A stretch of 64,000 nucleotides of DNA. It comes from Rotaria sp. Silwood1. Its lineage: Eukaryota > Rotifera > Eurotatoria > Philodinida > Philodinidae. Shown in pieces: positions 12,087-23,799 of the stretch. A program made the translations under genes and the position numbers. The stretch lies in the NCBI GenBank assembly GCA_905250075.1, contig CAJNOP010000128.1:345441-409440 (forward strand). Direction: 5' to 3'. Position 1 is the stretch's first letter, and each line of letters begins with the position of its first letter. Under the pieces are notes generated by a model, which saw only the letters and a program-made list of their open reading frames with translations, was not told the origin of the DNA and did no database searches.

Positions 12087-12773
12087 ATGTATGAAGATTA
12101 TTTTTCTATTGATGATATATTATCAACTCAAGAACGTATTCGTTGTCAATTACTTGTTGATATACCAAAATTAGGTTTTCTTGAATCATCATCATCATCA
12201 TCATCATTAAATGATGATAAAAAAGATGAAAAAGAAGGACAAAATTTATCATCATTAACAATAAATACAAAACTTGAACTTCCTTATTGGATGGTTTATT
12301 CAATATGTAATTGTAAAACACGATTTGCTTCATTACCTGAATTACCATTAGTATATTCACGTATTCAACGACAGATTTTTGCTGCTGATGCATCTGTTGT
12401 TGATTTAGCTAAACAATCTCCACATTTTTATCGTCAAGGACGTCATTTATTAGAATTAAATTTTGATGAAAAACGACAAGTTGCAATAACACTTTTACAA
12501 ACATATCAACAAAGATTTCGATCAATTATGGATTCAGCTTTTCATTTAATTTTATCAAGTGATCATCATCATCATGAAAGTATGAAACAACAAACAGCAA
12601 AATTTGAAAGACAAGAAAAAATTTTATTATTATTGGGTCAAGCAGCTTTTCGGGATTATGATAGATTAATTAATAATGAAACAAAACAAATGTTACCACC
12701 AAAAATTCAAGGAATGACCAATGATCTTACCAATGTTCTTACTACAGCAATCAATAGAAAGAGAAAAAGATAA
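12087..12773 (+). CDS. GINS3: GINS complex subunit 3 (PSF3)
   Basis: A single-exon gene of 228 aa (human protein about 216 aa). It starts MYEDYFSIDDILSTQERIRC and continues VDIPKLGFLE, matching the PSF3 N-terminal B domain. A Ser/Asp/Lys-rich insert of about 30 residues follows, including a Ser run from TCA repeats. The conserved core is LELPYWMVYSICN, ELPLVYSRIQRQIFAADASV, SPHFYRQGRHLLEL and LLQTYQQRFRSIMDSAFHL. GINS (Sld5, Psf1-3) forms the CMG helicase with Cdc45 and MCM2-7, and is essential for replication initiation and forks in the nucleus. The start at 12087 directly follows a splice acceptor. An in-frame ATG at 12015 lies inside NOM1 and was not chosen. It appears to be the last gene of the operon; AATAAA occurs at 12838. 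Confidence 0.95.
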   Translation: MYEDYFSIDDILSTQERIRCQLLVDIPKLGFLESSSSSSSLNDDKKDEKEGQNLSSLTINTKLELPYWMVYSICNCKTRFASLPELPLVYSRIQRQIFAADASVVDLAKQSPHFYRQGRHLLELNFDEKRQVAITLLQTYQQRFRSIMDSAFHLILSSDHHHHESMKQQTAKFERQEKILLLLGQAAFRDYDRLINNETKQMLPPKIQGMTNDLTNVLTTAINRKRKR

Positions 12774-12837
12774 ACTTTATAGATATATATATACATACAT
12801 ATAGCAGATAATTTTTGTTTCTTTATTTTTCTCTTCA

Positions 12838-12843
12838 AATAAA
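12838..12843 (+). terminator. AATAAA polyadenylation signal after GINS3
   Basis: A canonical AATAAA lies 64 bp after the GINS3 stop. None is seen between PLEKHA8 and NOM1 or between NOM1 and GINS3, so it plausibly serves the whole three-gene unit. The remaining interval to the myosin start (12844-13006) has a possible acceptor (TTTTCTAG, ending 12915) but nothing else clear. Confidence 0.5.
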
Positions 12844-13006
12844 AATGATCAGATAAGAGTCATTATAAATTTCATGTAGTAAGAAAAAAAAAGACAAAAT
12901 CTTAAGTATTTTCTAGAACAAATTCTTTGTTATCGTTTCGACATCCAATGCATTGTTTCTTCTCTATGAATGGATTTGTAACATATATTAAATAATCAAT
13001 ATATAA

Positions 13007-16000
13007 ATGTCTGTTCGAGAATTATATACTAAGGTATGTAGAATAATTAACAAGCTTCTTTTATATATTCTCGTCCATTGGATGTTGTCATTTATTTCAG
13101 CTCTAAGATTTTGTGAACATATTCATCTAAATGCTTAAGGTTTCTCAAAAAAAAAAAAAAAAAAAAGAAAAAAACTTGCGAACATTAACTTTATAGTTTT
13201 TGTCGTTGTTTCGCTTTTTTTTGTTTGCATTTCTTTTTTCCATTAGTCGACACAAACAATTATTTTCAAGTTCGTATTATTTGTCAATATCCCATATTTG
13301 CTGTGCTATATTTAGTTTATATTGCATGAATTTGAAATAAAAATATTTTTGAATATATGAAAATACGCTATAAGAGGTTGCTTGAGTATTTTTTTTTAAA
13401 TTATTATTTTGAATATAAAATAAAAAGAAAAATACTTTTTTTCTTTTTTAGGGTGCACGTATTTGGTTACCAGATCAAGATGAAGTTTGGCGTGCTGTTA
13501 CTGTCGATAAAAATTATGATGGAAAAGGAAAACTTGAAGTTATATCATCTGAAGGAGAAAAAGTGAGTTTATCATATATTTACAAAATTGGACTAAATTA
13601 TCTGCCCTCTATCAAATGCTACTATTCTTTATGTTATTGAGCCGATATTTTGGATGCATGAGTATAACAATAAATTCTGAACACAAACACTAAACTCTCC
13701 TTCATCAGTTCATACATTTTCTTTTTCTTGTAAAGAATATATTCAACTGAAATCGAGAAACAAAAAAATTTTTGTTTGTTATTTTGCTGTTTTACAAGCT
13801 TTTTCTAGTATTCAAAGCAGTTTCATATGTAGGAACAGGCAATTCCGATTTCTAAAAAAAAGTCAACTTAGTCCATTAAAGTTCATGACTCATAGTCAAA
13901 GCTTTATGAATTAACACACTCTTGAAATAGTGTATCTATGTCATAGTACTAACTCGACTGCGATTATGAAATTTTCAGAAAAGATTTTTTGTTCTCATGG
14001 AAACTTTCTATTAAAATTTTTGAATAAATTAGTCTAATTCATCATGCAAAAGATCTATGTTACTAAAGAAAACAGTATTTGCTCTTCAACAAATATTCTT
14101 AATGCGAAGACTATGTCACAGTTATTTTCAAGTGACTTCTAATGAAATTCGAACCAGAGATACCTACAACGTTGGCTTTTCGAATGAGTAGTTCCACAAA
14201 AATACGGAGTTAGTGCTTGCAATTAGAGTTTATTATTGCATGTATGCATCGAAAATATCAGTTCAATATTATAAAGAATAATAATAATTTCTGAAGGACA
14301 GTTATTTTTATTGAATATAACATTACCATTGACATTAATTATATATTAGGAAACAATTCCAATTAAATCTGACACTGATCTTCCACCATTACGTAATCCT
14401 GAGATTCTTATCGGTCAAAAAGATCTTACTGCATTATCCTACTTAAATGAACCTGAAGGTAAAAAAGAAAAGAAAATCATAATTTATCTAAAAATCAAAT
14501 TTTTTTTTTCATTTAAATTTAGTTTTATATAATCTTGAATCTCGTTTTAATAAATCGCAAATTTATACAAAATGTGGTATTGTATTAGTTGCTATAAATC
14601 CATATGAAGTTTTATCAATATATGGAAATGATACAATTCAATTGTATCGTGATCAAGATGTTCAATTATTAGAACCACATATATTTGCAACAGCTGAATT
14701 ATCCTATCAATCAATGGTGAATTTTTCAAGAAATCAATCGATTATTGTTTCAGGAGAATCTGGAGCTGGAAAAACAGTTAGTGCTAAATATGCTATGAGA
14801 TATTTTGCTAATGTTGGAGGATTATTAGAAGAAACACAAATTGAAAAAAAAGTTTTAGCATCAAATCCTATTATGGAAGTAAGATTATTTAAATAATATT
14901 ATTTATATTTTAAATAATATTTATATTTTTAAAGGCTATTGGAAATGCTAAAACAATACGTAATGATAATTCATCACGTTTTGGAAAATATATTGAAATT
15001 GGTTTTTTAAGAAATCATATTTGTGGAGCATCAATGAAAACTTATTTATTAGAAAAATCAAGGTTTAAAAGAATTTTGAATATTTTCAAGAAGGTTTATA
15101 TTTCTTTTTTTGTTTTTAGAGTCATTTATCAAGCACAAGATGAAAGAAATTATCATATATTTTATCAATTATGTACACAAGCAAATCAATCTGAAATGAA
15201 ATCTCTTGCACTTTGTAAGAATATTTATTAAATATTATTGTTTTATTATTTTTTTGTTATATTAGTACCAGCTAATAAATTTCGATATACATCAGAAGGC
15301 AATGCAATAATAATTACTGGTGTTAATGATGCTGAACAATTTTTAGAAACACGCGAAGCACTTGCACTTCTTGGTTTGTTTTATTTTTACTTTTTTTTTT
15401 TTTTTTTTAAATGTATGATTTATGTGTTTATAGGTATTGAGAATAAAGTTCAAATGTCAATATTTCGTCTTTTGTCGGCTATACTTCATTTGGGAAATGT
15501 TATTATTAATGAAGGTGAAGGTGAAACAACATTTGTTAAAGAATCAGATAAATCATTTTCAACATTCTGTTCACTTCTTAAACTTGATGAAAATCGTATG
15601 AGAACATGGTTATGTAATAAAAGAATTAAAACTGGTGTTGAAGTTGTTAATACAACACTCAATCTTAATCAAGTATTATTTTTAAAATTCATTTATTTTA
15701 TTTATTCTAGTCTTTTTGAGTCAATGTTTAAGCTCATTCAGTAAGAATTTTGATCGATTTAAACTTTTTTTTCTAGATGTTTCTTGCATTGAGTAATATA
15801 GCAAGGGAAAATAGAGTAATTTCTTTCTTATAAATTTTTCTTGTGTTATGCATTTCTCTTTAGAAATCTTTTGTTATGAATAGATAATATTTTTAATCTT
15901 TCAGTAGAATAGAATGGTTATATTNNNNNNNNNNTTTTAGTTTTGAAACATTCGAAATGAATAGTTTTGAACAATTTTGCATAAATTATGCAAATGAAAA

Positions 16001-19000
16001 ATTACAACAACAATTTTGTCAAGTAAGAAACAAAAAAAAAAAATCTATTTAATTTAGTTGAAAATAAATTTCTTTATTTAAAATAGCATGTATTTAAACT
16101 TGAACAAGAAGAATATATGAAAGAACAAATAACTTGGTCATTTATTCAATTTTATGATAATCAACCATGTATTGATTTAATTGAAAGTAAATTAGGAATT
16201 TTAGATTTATTAGATGAAGAATGCAAAGTATAGTTTGATTTGATTTTTTCTCTCTTCTATTATTTATAAATAAAATCAAATTATAGATGCCTAAAGGATC
16301 AGATGAAAATTGGCATAGAAAAATAGTTACTCAACATGGAAAACATCCAGATTTTTTAACAAAAAAATTAACAGCTAATTCAACATTTATTATAAATCAT
16401 TTTGCTGAAAAAGTTGAATATTCTATTGATGGATTTCTTGAAAAAAATCGTGATACTGTACTTGAAGATCAATTGAAAATGTTAAAAGAGAGCGAAGTAA
16501 TATTATTTTCATTTTCTATTTCTTATTAAAATCCTTTTTTTTTTTGGTTTTTAGCTTGATTTTGTTGTTCAACTATTTCTCGAAACAGATGATTCAAAAA
16601 GTGGATCAACAACATCAACATCAACTAAATCTCATCAAGTTCAAAAATCAGGGACGTTACAAGCAACATCAAAAGTTCAAGCACAAAGAAAGAAAACTGT
16701 TGCAACTCAAGTAAGTTTATATAAATAGGCATATAGTTTTGATCAATATGAATTTTTTCAGCGTCTTTCACTTGGTACACAGGTCGGTTTTGTAAACGTA
16801 CTTTATTTTGCTAATGTTAAATAAAGTGTAAATCCAAACACACTTTATACCTTTTCTCATCACAATATTACTTTATGTTTTGTCTTAAGCACAGAATTCT
16901 TATATCTTTTGTCTTAAAGAATTACTGATACTGAGATTTCAGTAACCAAAAAAAAAAAAACTTCTTGCTAACATATCTTTTATTTGTGTTGTGTTTCTGG
17001 ATTGTTTGAAATCTTTTTTCAAAAATAAATAATAAATAATATATTTTTATTTATTTATTTTTATTAGTTTCGTGAATCATTAACTAGCTTAATGGCTGCA
17101 TTAAATGCTACTGAACCTCATTATGTTCGTTGTATAAAGCCTAATGACCAAAAAGCTCCTTTTACGTAAGTTTATATTTTAAATTTCTGATTGATTCTAT
17201 CGATAAAAAACAAAACAAAACTATATTATAGATTTGAACCTCGTCGTGCAGTACAACAATTACGTGCATGTGGTGTTTTAGAAACTGTTCGCATAAGTGC
17301 TGCTGGTTATCCATCTCGTTGGACTTATCATGATTTTTTTGTTCGTTATCGTTTATTAGCTCGTTCATCATTAATTGATCGTACAAATTATCGTCGAACA
17401 TGTGAAAATATTCTTAAAAATTTAATTTCTGATAAAGATAAATATCAATTTGGAAATACAAAAATATTTTTTCGTGCTGGACAAGTTGCCTATTTAGAAA
17501 AATTACGTTCAGAAAAACTTCGTGCTTGTACTATTAAAATTCAAACAACATATCGTGGTTATTATGCTCGTAAACGTTATTTGAAAATTCGACGTACAAC
17601 ACTTGCACTTCAAACATTATCACGACGATATTTAGCTAGAAAACATGCTGAAGATATTCGTCGTACACGTGTTGTTACTCTATTTCAATCATTATGGCGT
17701 ATGCAATTAGCTTTTCGTAGTTTTCAAGCACTTCGTTTTATTGTTATTGATATTCAATCACGTTGTCGAGGTTATTTAGTTCGACAAAATCTTCAACAAA
17801 GAATGATTGAACGAAGTGTTCTTACAATTCAATCATCAATACGTATGTGGATTGCACGTCGTAGATTTCTTACATTTCAACATGCTATTATTCTTTTACA
17901 ATCACATCAACGTAGACGTGAAGCTTGTTTAGAAGTTAAACAACTTCGAGTTGAACAACGTTCTATTGCACATCAAAAACAATTAAATAAAGGTTTAGAA
18001 AATAAAATTATATCATTACAACATAAAATTGATGAACAAAAACGAGATAATGAACGTTTAGCACTTAAAGACCAAGAATTTGAAAATTTAAAAAAAGAAT
18101 ATGAACAATTAAAAATTCAAAATAAAGAATTAAAACAACATTTGAAAAAACAATCAACTTTAGAAGAAGAACTTCAACAGTAAGATAATCTAAGTGTTTT
18201 TTTTTATTTGAAAATCTTTAAGAATTTTTTATTTTTTCTATTAGACTTCGATCAGAAAATGAACGTCTTAAATCCGATAATGCAGTAATACGTTCTGATT
18301 TAACGCAAACAAAACAATTAAAAGATGAAATTATCTTAAAAAATAATGAATTAATTATACAATTACAAACTGAACTTGAAAATAAAACAAAAGAAATAAC
18401 AAAATTAGAAGAACAATTAGTTGGAGATATATCAACACAAGATTTATCCTTAACTCGTGTTAAACAACTTGAAGAAGAATTAAATGCTGAAAGACAACAA
18501 AGACAAAGACTTGTTATTGAAATGCATAGATTAGAACAAAAATGTGAAAATCTTCAAAGTGAATTACAAAATGGAAATATTAACACAATGAAACCAGTAC
18601 CATCGGATTCAAATATGACTTGGGATTCTAAATTTATGGATACACTTGATCTCTATGATTTACCTGTAAATATTATAAATCTAATTAGAATTATTCAGAG
18701 TCGAAACTATGTGTGCACGCAAAAGATAGAGAAATCGGTTAACCCTTTTTGAAGGACGAGCCTATTACTTGTCTTTTGCTTAAAATGTCAATATAGAATT
18801 TAAATTTTTACTTAAAACGTGATGAATTAATTATTATTGAATAATTAGAAATCATGACCCAATATTGAGAGCACAAATTGATTTTGATGAAACGAGAGGA
18901 AAGTTTCAACAAGTTTCTATTTATCAATATTTCTTTGAATTTGCTCGTATGCTATGATTTTCCTACTAGTCTCCAACAACTTATTCCGAAAAAAATCACT

Positions 19001-22000
19001 ATTTACTGTTTCGACCTGAAAATAGTCAACGTTTCCAATATGATCATATTTCATTATGAAGGTTTAAAAGATAACTTTTTTTTTAAGATTAAATATCCTG
19101 CCAATAGTAGATGTGTTGACTCTTGATTTTTCACACTAAAGATCGCATGTTTGTGATAATTAGAATGTCAGAAAATGAAGAGTTCAAATCTAGGATCTAT
19201 GAAGAAAAGCGTTAAAAGACTTTTCCAATAGTTTTAGTGAGATTACATTCCACTGATACCAATGAAACTATTAGAATAATCTGTCCAAAATAATATTTTT
19301 AACCATGGATGAATTTTATCTCACAAATATGTTGTTTTTAGGAAGAATTAATGACCCTCATTTTCTTTTTTTATTTAATTAAGATGTTGATCGATGTTTC
19401 GATTAAAAACTACATTTTAATATTTAACATATTTAAATACAAGAAGTTTTATTTGAAAATAAACATCACGAAATTTTAAACCTATGGGAGGGATTTCAGA
19501 TTAATTAATTCCCACAAGCAATCAAAACAAAAACAAAGGAGAAAAAACTCGTGTTCTATTTTTCTTTTCGTGACCTTACCAGCAGTAGTTAACATGTATT
19601 CAGCTCAAAGTACATACATTAGATTTTTTCTTTATCAGATTAAATTAAATTCTTCAATAGATTTTATATAGTTAGTCTATAAAAGAAATAATAAAAAACT
19701 TAGTGATGTCATTCTATTTGACTCTGTAGCGTAATTTAAGTTATGTGGGTCAATCTTCTAACGATGATGATGATGATTGTAATACTACTGATTAATACAT
19801 ATATTTACTTTTGTATTAGGATCAAGGCCCGTTGACCAATGATGGTTTAACCCCACGTCGTCCTCCTCCTCTTCATTCATCTACTGTTAATAATCATCAA
19901 CGTTATTTATCAACTACGCAAACAAATGAAACATTAGAAGATATTAGTGAAACAGGTGGTGGTCTTCTTCTTCGTCTTCAACGACGTCTTAAACAACTTG
20001 AACAAGAAAATAAACTAATGAATGAAGAATTTGAGAAAGGAATAACAAATTCATCAAAATTAGGAACAATTAAGAAAAATTCTTCATGGCATTTAGATGA
20101 ATTAGAAATGGAAAAATTAAAAAATGATTTAAAAGCATTAAGAGAACAAGTACTTAAAGGTGATGAAAAAGCTGCTAAAGAACAATTACTAGGTAAAAAT
20201 TGATTTAATGATTCTTTTTTTTTATCTAATAACTTTCTTTTATTTTAGCTCAGTTCGATGCGTTAAATGCTGAATTAGAACATCGTCGTCGTGAACAAAT
20301 TGAAATGAAATCAAAATTACAAGAACGTGTTATGCAACATGAGAATGAAACAGATGATGTTATTGCAGCTGATGCTATTGAACAAGCTTATCAAAGCCAA
20401 AAACAAATAAACAAGTATAAATATTCTTTTGACTTTTTTTTTGATTTTAATTTGTTTATTTATTTCAAAAAAAAAATAGAATGCTTGAACTTGAACTTGA
20501 ACAATGTCGAACATCATATCAACGTGAATATGATAGAACACAAGAACGTTTAGCACAACTTGAAGCAGAAAATATTGAATTATATAAATCAATAGATGAA
20601 GATACAGTTGATGATTCAATGAAACAACAAATAGCTAGTGTCATCAATGAAAATCTTGTCTGTTTTCACATTTCTATTCATTTCTATTAACTAATCAGAT
20701 CATTTTTGTTTTTCTTTAGGAACTTCATCAACAAATTGAAAATAATCATGCAGAAATTCGAAAATTAAGACGTGTTATCAAACTTGTTAATAAAAGTTTT
20801 TCAGCAGGTTATTTCAAAATTTTATTTTATAACTAATAGGAAGAAATTTTTACTTCAATAATTGATAAATACTTCACAAGTTTCGGAAACTTTTCTAAAT
20901 CGATGATTCTAGAGAACTTTCGTTTTTTTTTTACGATTAGTTATTTTATTGTTATATCTCATGGAAGAAAAACTAATTAGTCATTGTCGTTTTTATCCAA
21001 AATTTGTTTTCAAATAGGAAATCTTCTGTGTTTTTTGTCAATATATTTTGTGACTCATAGTTAACAAAATTCTTTTCGAATAGTTCAAAGTTTTTCAATG
21101 ATTGATTATTTGATAGAATTTGTCCCTTGACCAATTCAAATCGCTAAACTTTTATTATCAATTTATTGTTATTATTTGCAATTTGACCCTTTGGGAAAAG
21201 AAGAGCCTTTTCAGTAGATTTTCACGATATTTATCATTGAAAACATAAAATATAACTCGATTTTTATGCAAAAGATTCTATTAAAAGTTTCAAAACATGA
21301 GAATTTACTTATTGAACTTATTTTGATCATAAACATGATCATATCTCAATCATAGAATGTCTTTTTTTTCGATAAGGCTTTTCTTGATCTCATCAAAAGT
21401 TTATTTATAAAATTATAACTTGCCAGTAGAAATGCGCGAGACCATCTCATTTTTTGACCGCGATCCTGATCTCGAGAACTAAACTAGAATTATGTCAGTA
21501 TCCGACCCAAAAAAATCTTCAATTGTCGTTTTCGGATTGATTTAGTTCACAACTAGTACTTTTTTTGCTTATATTTAACTATAATCTTCAGTTTCGGTTC
21601 AAGTCTCTAAAATTTCTTTTGTCTGCAGTCCCGACAAATCTTCAAATTTTAGTTTCGCATATTTCTACACGCAAAGCATATTAGACAAAATCTTTCTTTT
21701 AGAGTTGCTCAATATTTTTATTTTAATAAAATAAAGTAAAACATAATTTTTATTGATTAAAAATAGGAAATGTATCTTGGGAGCATGTACTACAAAATGG
21801 ATCAATAAGTGGTGCCCCTTCCTATATTGGTCAAATCGATGCTTCACATTCTACGCCATTAACAACAACAGCTGAAAATGTAACAGGAAATGTTGATCTT
21901 CGTCGTCAAAGTATACGACATTTGAGTGGAATGATTAAATGTACTCCACCAGAAACTGAACGAATTACTGATTCCGTCATTCTTGGTTTGTTTTATATTA

Positions 22001-23554
22001 GACAATATGTTTTTTAAAAATTTAATAAATATATATTACTATGTAGATTTGAAACCTCGTTTGGCTGCAAAATACATTCCTGGAATTCCAGCTTATATAC
22101 TTTTTATGTGTATTCGATATATTGATTTTGTTGATGATGAAGCACATGTTGCTGGATTTTTATCAGCTGTAACCAAAAAAATCAAAAAAGTTCCAAGAGT
22201 AAGAATTAACGTTTATTGTTTTGATAGATATTAACAAAAATCCAAACTTTACTTGAATTGTTATAGAGAAATGAAGATATTGATTATCCAATCTTATGGA
22301 CAACAAATACAGTTCGATTTCTTCATATATTACAACAATATAGTGGTGAAGAAGTATGTTTTTTTTTGTTATTTGATATAATTAATTAAATAAATAAATT
22401 TTTATAAAAGAAATATCAAGCTACAAATACACCAAAACAAAATGAACAAGCATTAAGAAATTTTGATTTAACTGATTATCGAACTATATTTGCCGACCTT
22501 GTTGTTCATTTATATGATGAAATTCTTAAACGAATTAAAGCTAAATTATTACCAATGATAAGTAAGATTATTAGTTCTATTTAATAATAGAATGCTGGAT
22601 TATTAATTTTTTTTATTATTTAGTTCCTGCTATAATTGAACATGAAGATCTTGAATCAGGTAGCATTGTATCCATCAATTCAATGACATCTGCATCAATG
22701 TCGAACGATAAACGATCAAAATTTTCAGCACAAGATCTTCTTAAACAAGTACTAAATTTTTTAATAAGAAAAATTCTATTAAATTCTATTTAGTTAAATG
22801 ATTATCACAAATTAGTTCAAATGTATTCAGTTGAACCAGTTATTGTTCAACAACTATTCAAACAAGTTTGTCTATTATTGTTTTTATTCAAAATCGAAAT
22901 AATCTATTTGGTTTTTATTTAAGATTTTTTATATCATTAATGCCCAGGCTTTTCGTGGTTTACTTGTACGAAGTGATTGTTGTAATTGGAGTAAAGCTCT
23001 GCAAATTCGGTAAATTTTATCTTACAAAACATAAATAAAACAGCGATTTATTTTGTTTCTCTTAGATATAACTTGAACCATTTAACAGAATGGTTACGTG
23101 ATCAAAATTTACAAGAAAGTGGTGCTGCTGATTGTCTTCTTCCATTAACACAAGCTGTTCAATTATTTCTCTGTAAAAAAGATGAAGTCAGCATTAGTAA
23201 TGTTTGTACAAAACTTACAATTGTTCAAGTAAAGAAAAATTTTTGCAATAAAAATAAACATTCAATAAATTTAATTACTTATTTTAGGTAACAAAATTAT
23301 TAAGTTTGTATAAATCAATGGATGATTTTGATGATCAAGTAACTCCAGCATTAATTAAACGAGTATCTGATTTATTAAAGCAACAAAGACTTGGTTCAAC
23401 AAAAGATCAAGCAAAAATTGATTATGAACAACAAGAAAATTTTGATCTTTCCTATACATTTCCACTTGTATATCCTTATGTTCCATCAACAGTTTCACTT
23501 GATCAATTGGATATACCATCTGAACTTCATCTTGATTTTCTTTCACTTGTTTAA
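13007..23554 (+). CDS. MYO5: class V (dilute-type) myosin heavy chain; one exon lost in an assembly gap
   Basis: Exons: 13007-13033, 13452-13562, 14350-14458, 14523-14878, 14935-15062, 15120-15214, 15266-15373, 15434-15672, gap, 15941-16022, 16087-16227, 16287-16496, 16555-16710, 16762-16782 (micro-exon), 17068-17165, 17232-18179, 18245-18665, 19820-20192, 20249-20414, 20480-20657, 20720-20807, 21767-21985, 22047-22198, 22267-22353, 22411-22561, 22624-22748, 22794-22865, 22924-23009, 23066-23228, 23288-23554. About 1790 residues are visible. The start [17 protein letters not shown] matches myosin Va. The P-loop GESGAGKT is at residues 160-167 and switch I ([10 protein letters not shown]) at 211-220. 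Further motor signatures are [27 protein letters not shown] and [10 protein letters not shown]. Six IQ motifs lie at about 17525-17935, then coiled coil, then a DIL cargo domain ([20 protein letters not shown] onward). It is a processive actin-based transporter of vesicles and organelles. The sequence does not tell which vertebrate paralogue it matches. Confidence 0.96.
15673..15940 (+). other. assembly gap (15925-15934) hiding a myosin exon
   Basis: The preceding exon ends at LNLNQ (15672) and the next begins [12 protein letters not shown] (15941) needing two bases from upstream. Every class V motor has about 45-50 residues between these points: the DALAK helix and the beginning of switch II (IGVLDIYG). 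I cannot find them in 15673-15924. The 10-N run is therefore probably a placeholder for a larger missing segment rather than a true 10-bp gap. Visible phase (0 before, 2 after) is consistent with at least one missing exon. Confidence 0.8.
16762..16782 (+). other. 21-nt micro-exon candidate in myosin V loop 2
   Basis: TTTTTTCAG precedes CGTCTTTCACTTGGTACACA, and a GT donor follows at 16783. The 21 nt encode RLSLGTQ in frame between exon 16555-16710 (ending VATQ) and exon 17068-17165 (starting FRESL). Both inclusion and skipping keep the frame and leave Gln-Phe at the junction. It falls in the Ser/Thr-rich actin-binding loop 2, so regulated inclusion could tune actin affinity; that is speculation. 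Confidence 0.5.
18666..19819 (+). other. 1.15-kb myosin intron, no recognised content
   Basis: This long intron lies between the coiled-coil exon ending LDLYDLP and the exon beginning DQGPLTND. Short open frames (for example 18878-19126) have no recognisable similarity. The similarly long myosin intron 13563-14349 (787 bp) also shows nothing beyond AT-rich sequence. Confidence 0.6.
21426..21667. mobile_element. degenerate short inverted-repeat element in a myosin intron
   Basis: GTAGAAATGCGCGAGA at 21426 is mirrored by TTTCGCATATTTCTAC ending at 21667, within intron 20808-21766. Inner segments (TTCGGATTGATTTAG and TTTCGGTTCAAG) are only loosely related. The 242-bp span would be MITE-sized, but the inverted match is short and imperfect. 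Confidence 0.35.
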
Positions 23555-23771
23555 TGATAAAAATTTATTTAAATCAAAAACAAGTATTTCATCTTTTTCG
23601 TTTTTTTTCTTTTGTTTATCATTCGTCGTTGTTGTCGGTGCTACTTTTAACTAATTTTTTTTCTTTTTATTTGACATTTTTCTTCTTCGCTCTCGCTCTC
23701 ACTTCTTTTGCACAATGATCGTGTCCATCTATTATATTATAACACAGAAATTTTAGTGACTCATATATATA

Positions 23772-23777
23772 AATAAA
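23772..23777 (+). terminator. AATAAA polyadenylation signal after myosin V
   Basis: AATAAA lies 218 bp after the myosin stop codon, with a second copy at 23794. Either could define the transcript end; nothing else gene-like follows for several kilobases. Confidence 0.45.
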
Positions 23778-23799
23778 ACAAAACAGTAATTGAAATAAA

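Noticed and set aside
12106..12393. Minus-strand 95-codon frame with a Met run
   Set aside because: Antisense reading of the GINS3 TCA/ATG repeats.
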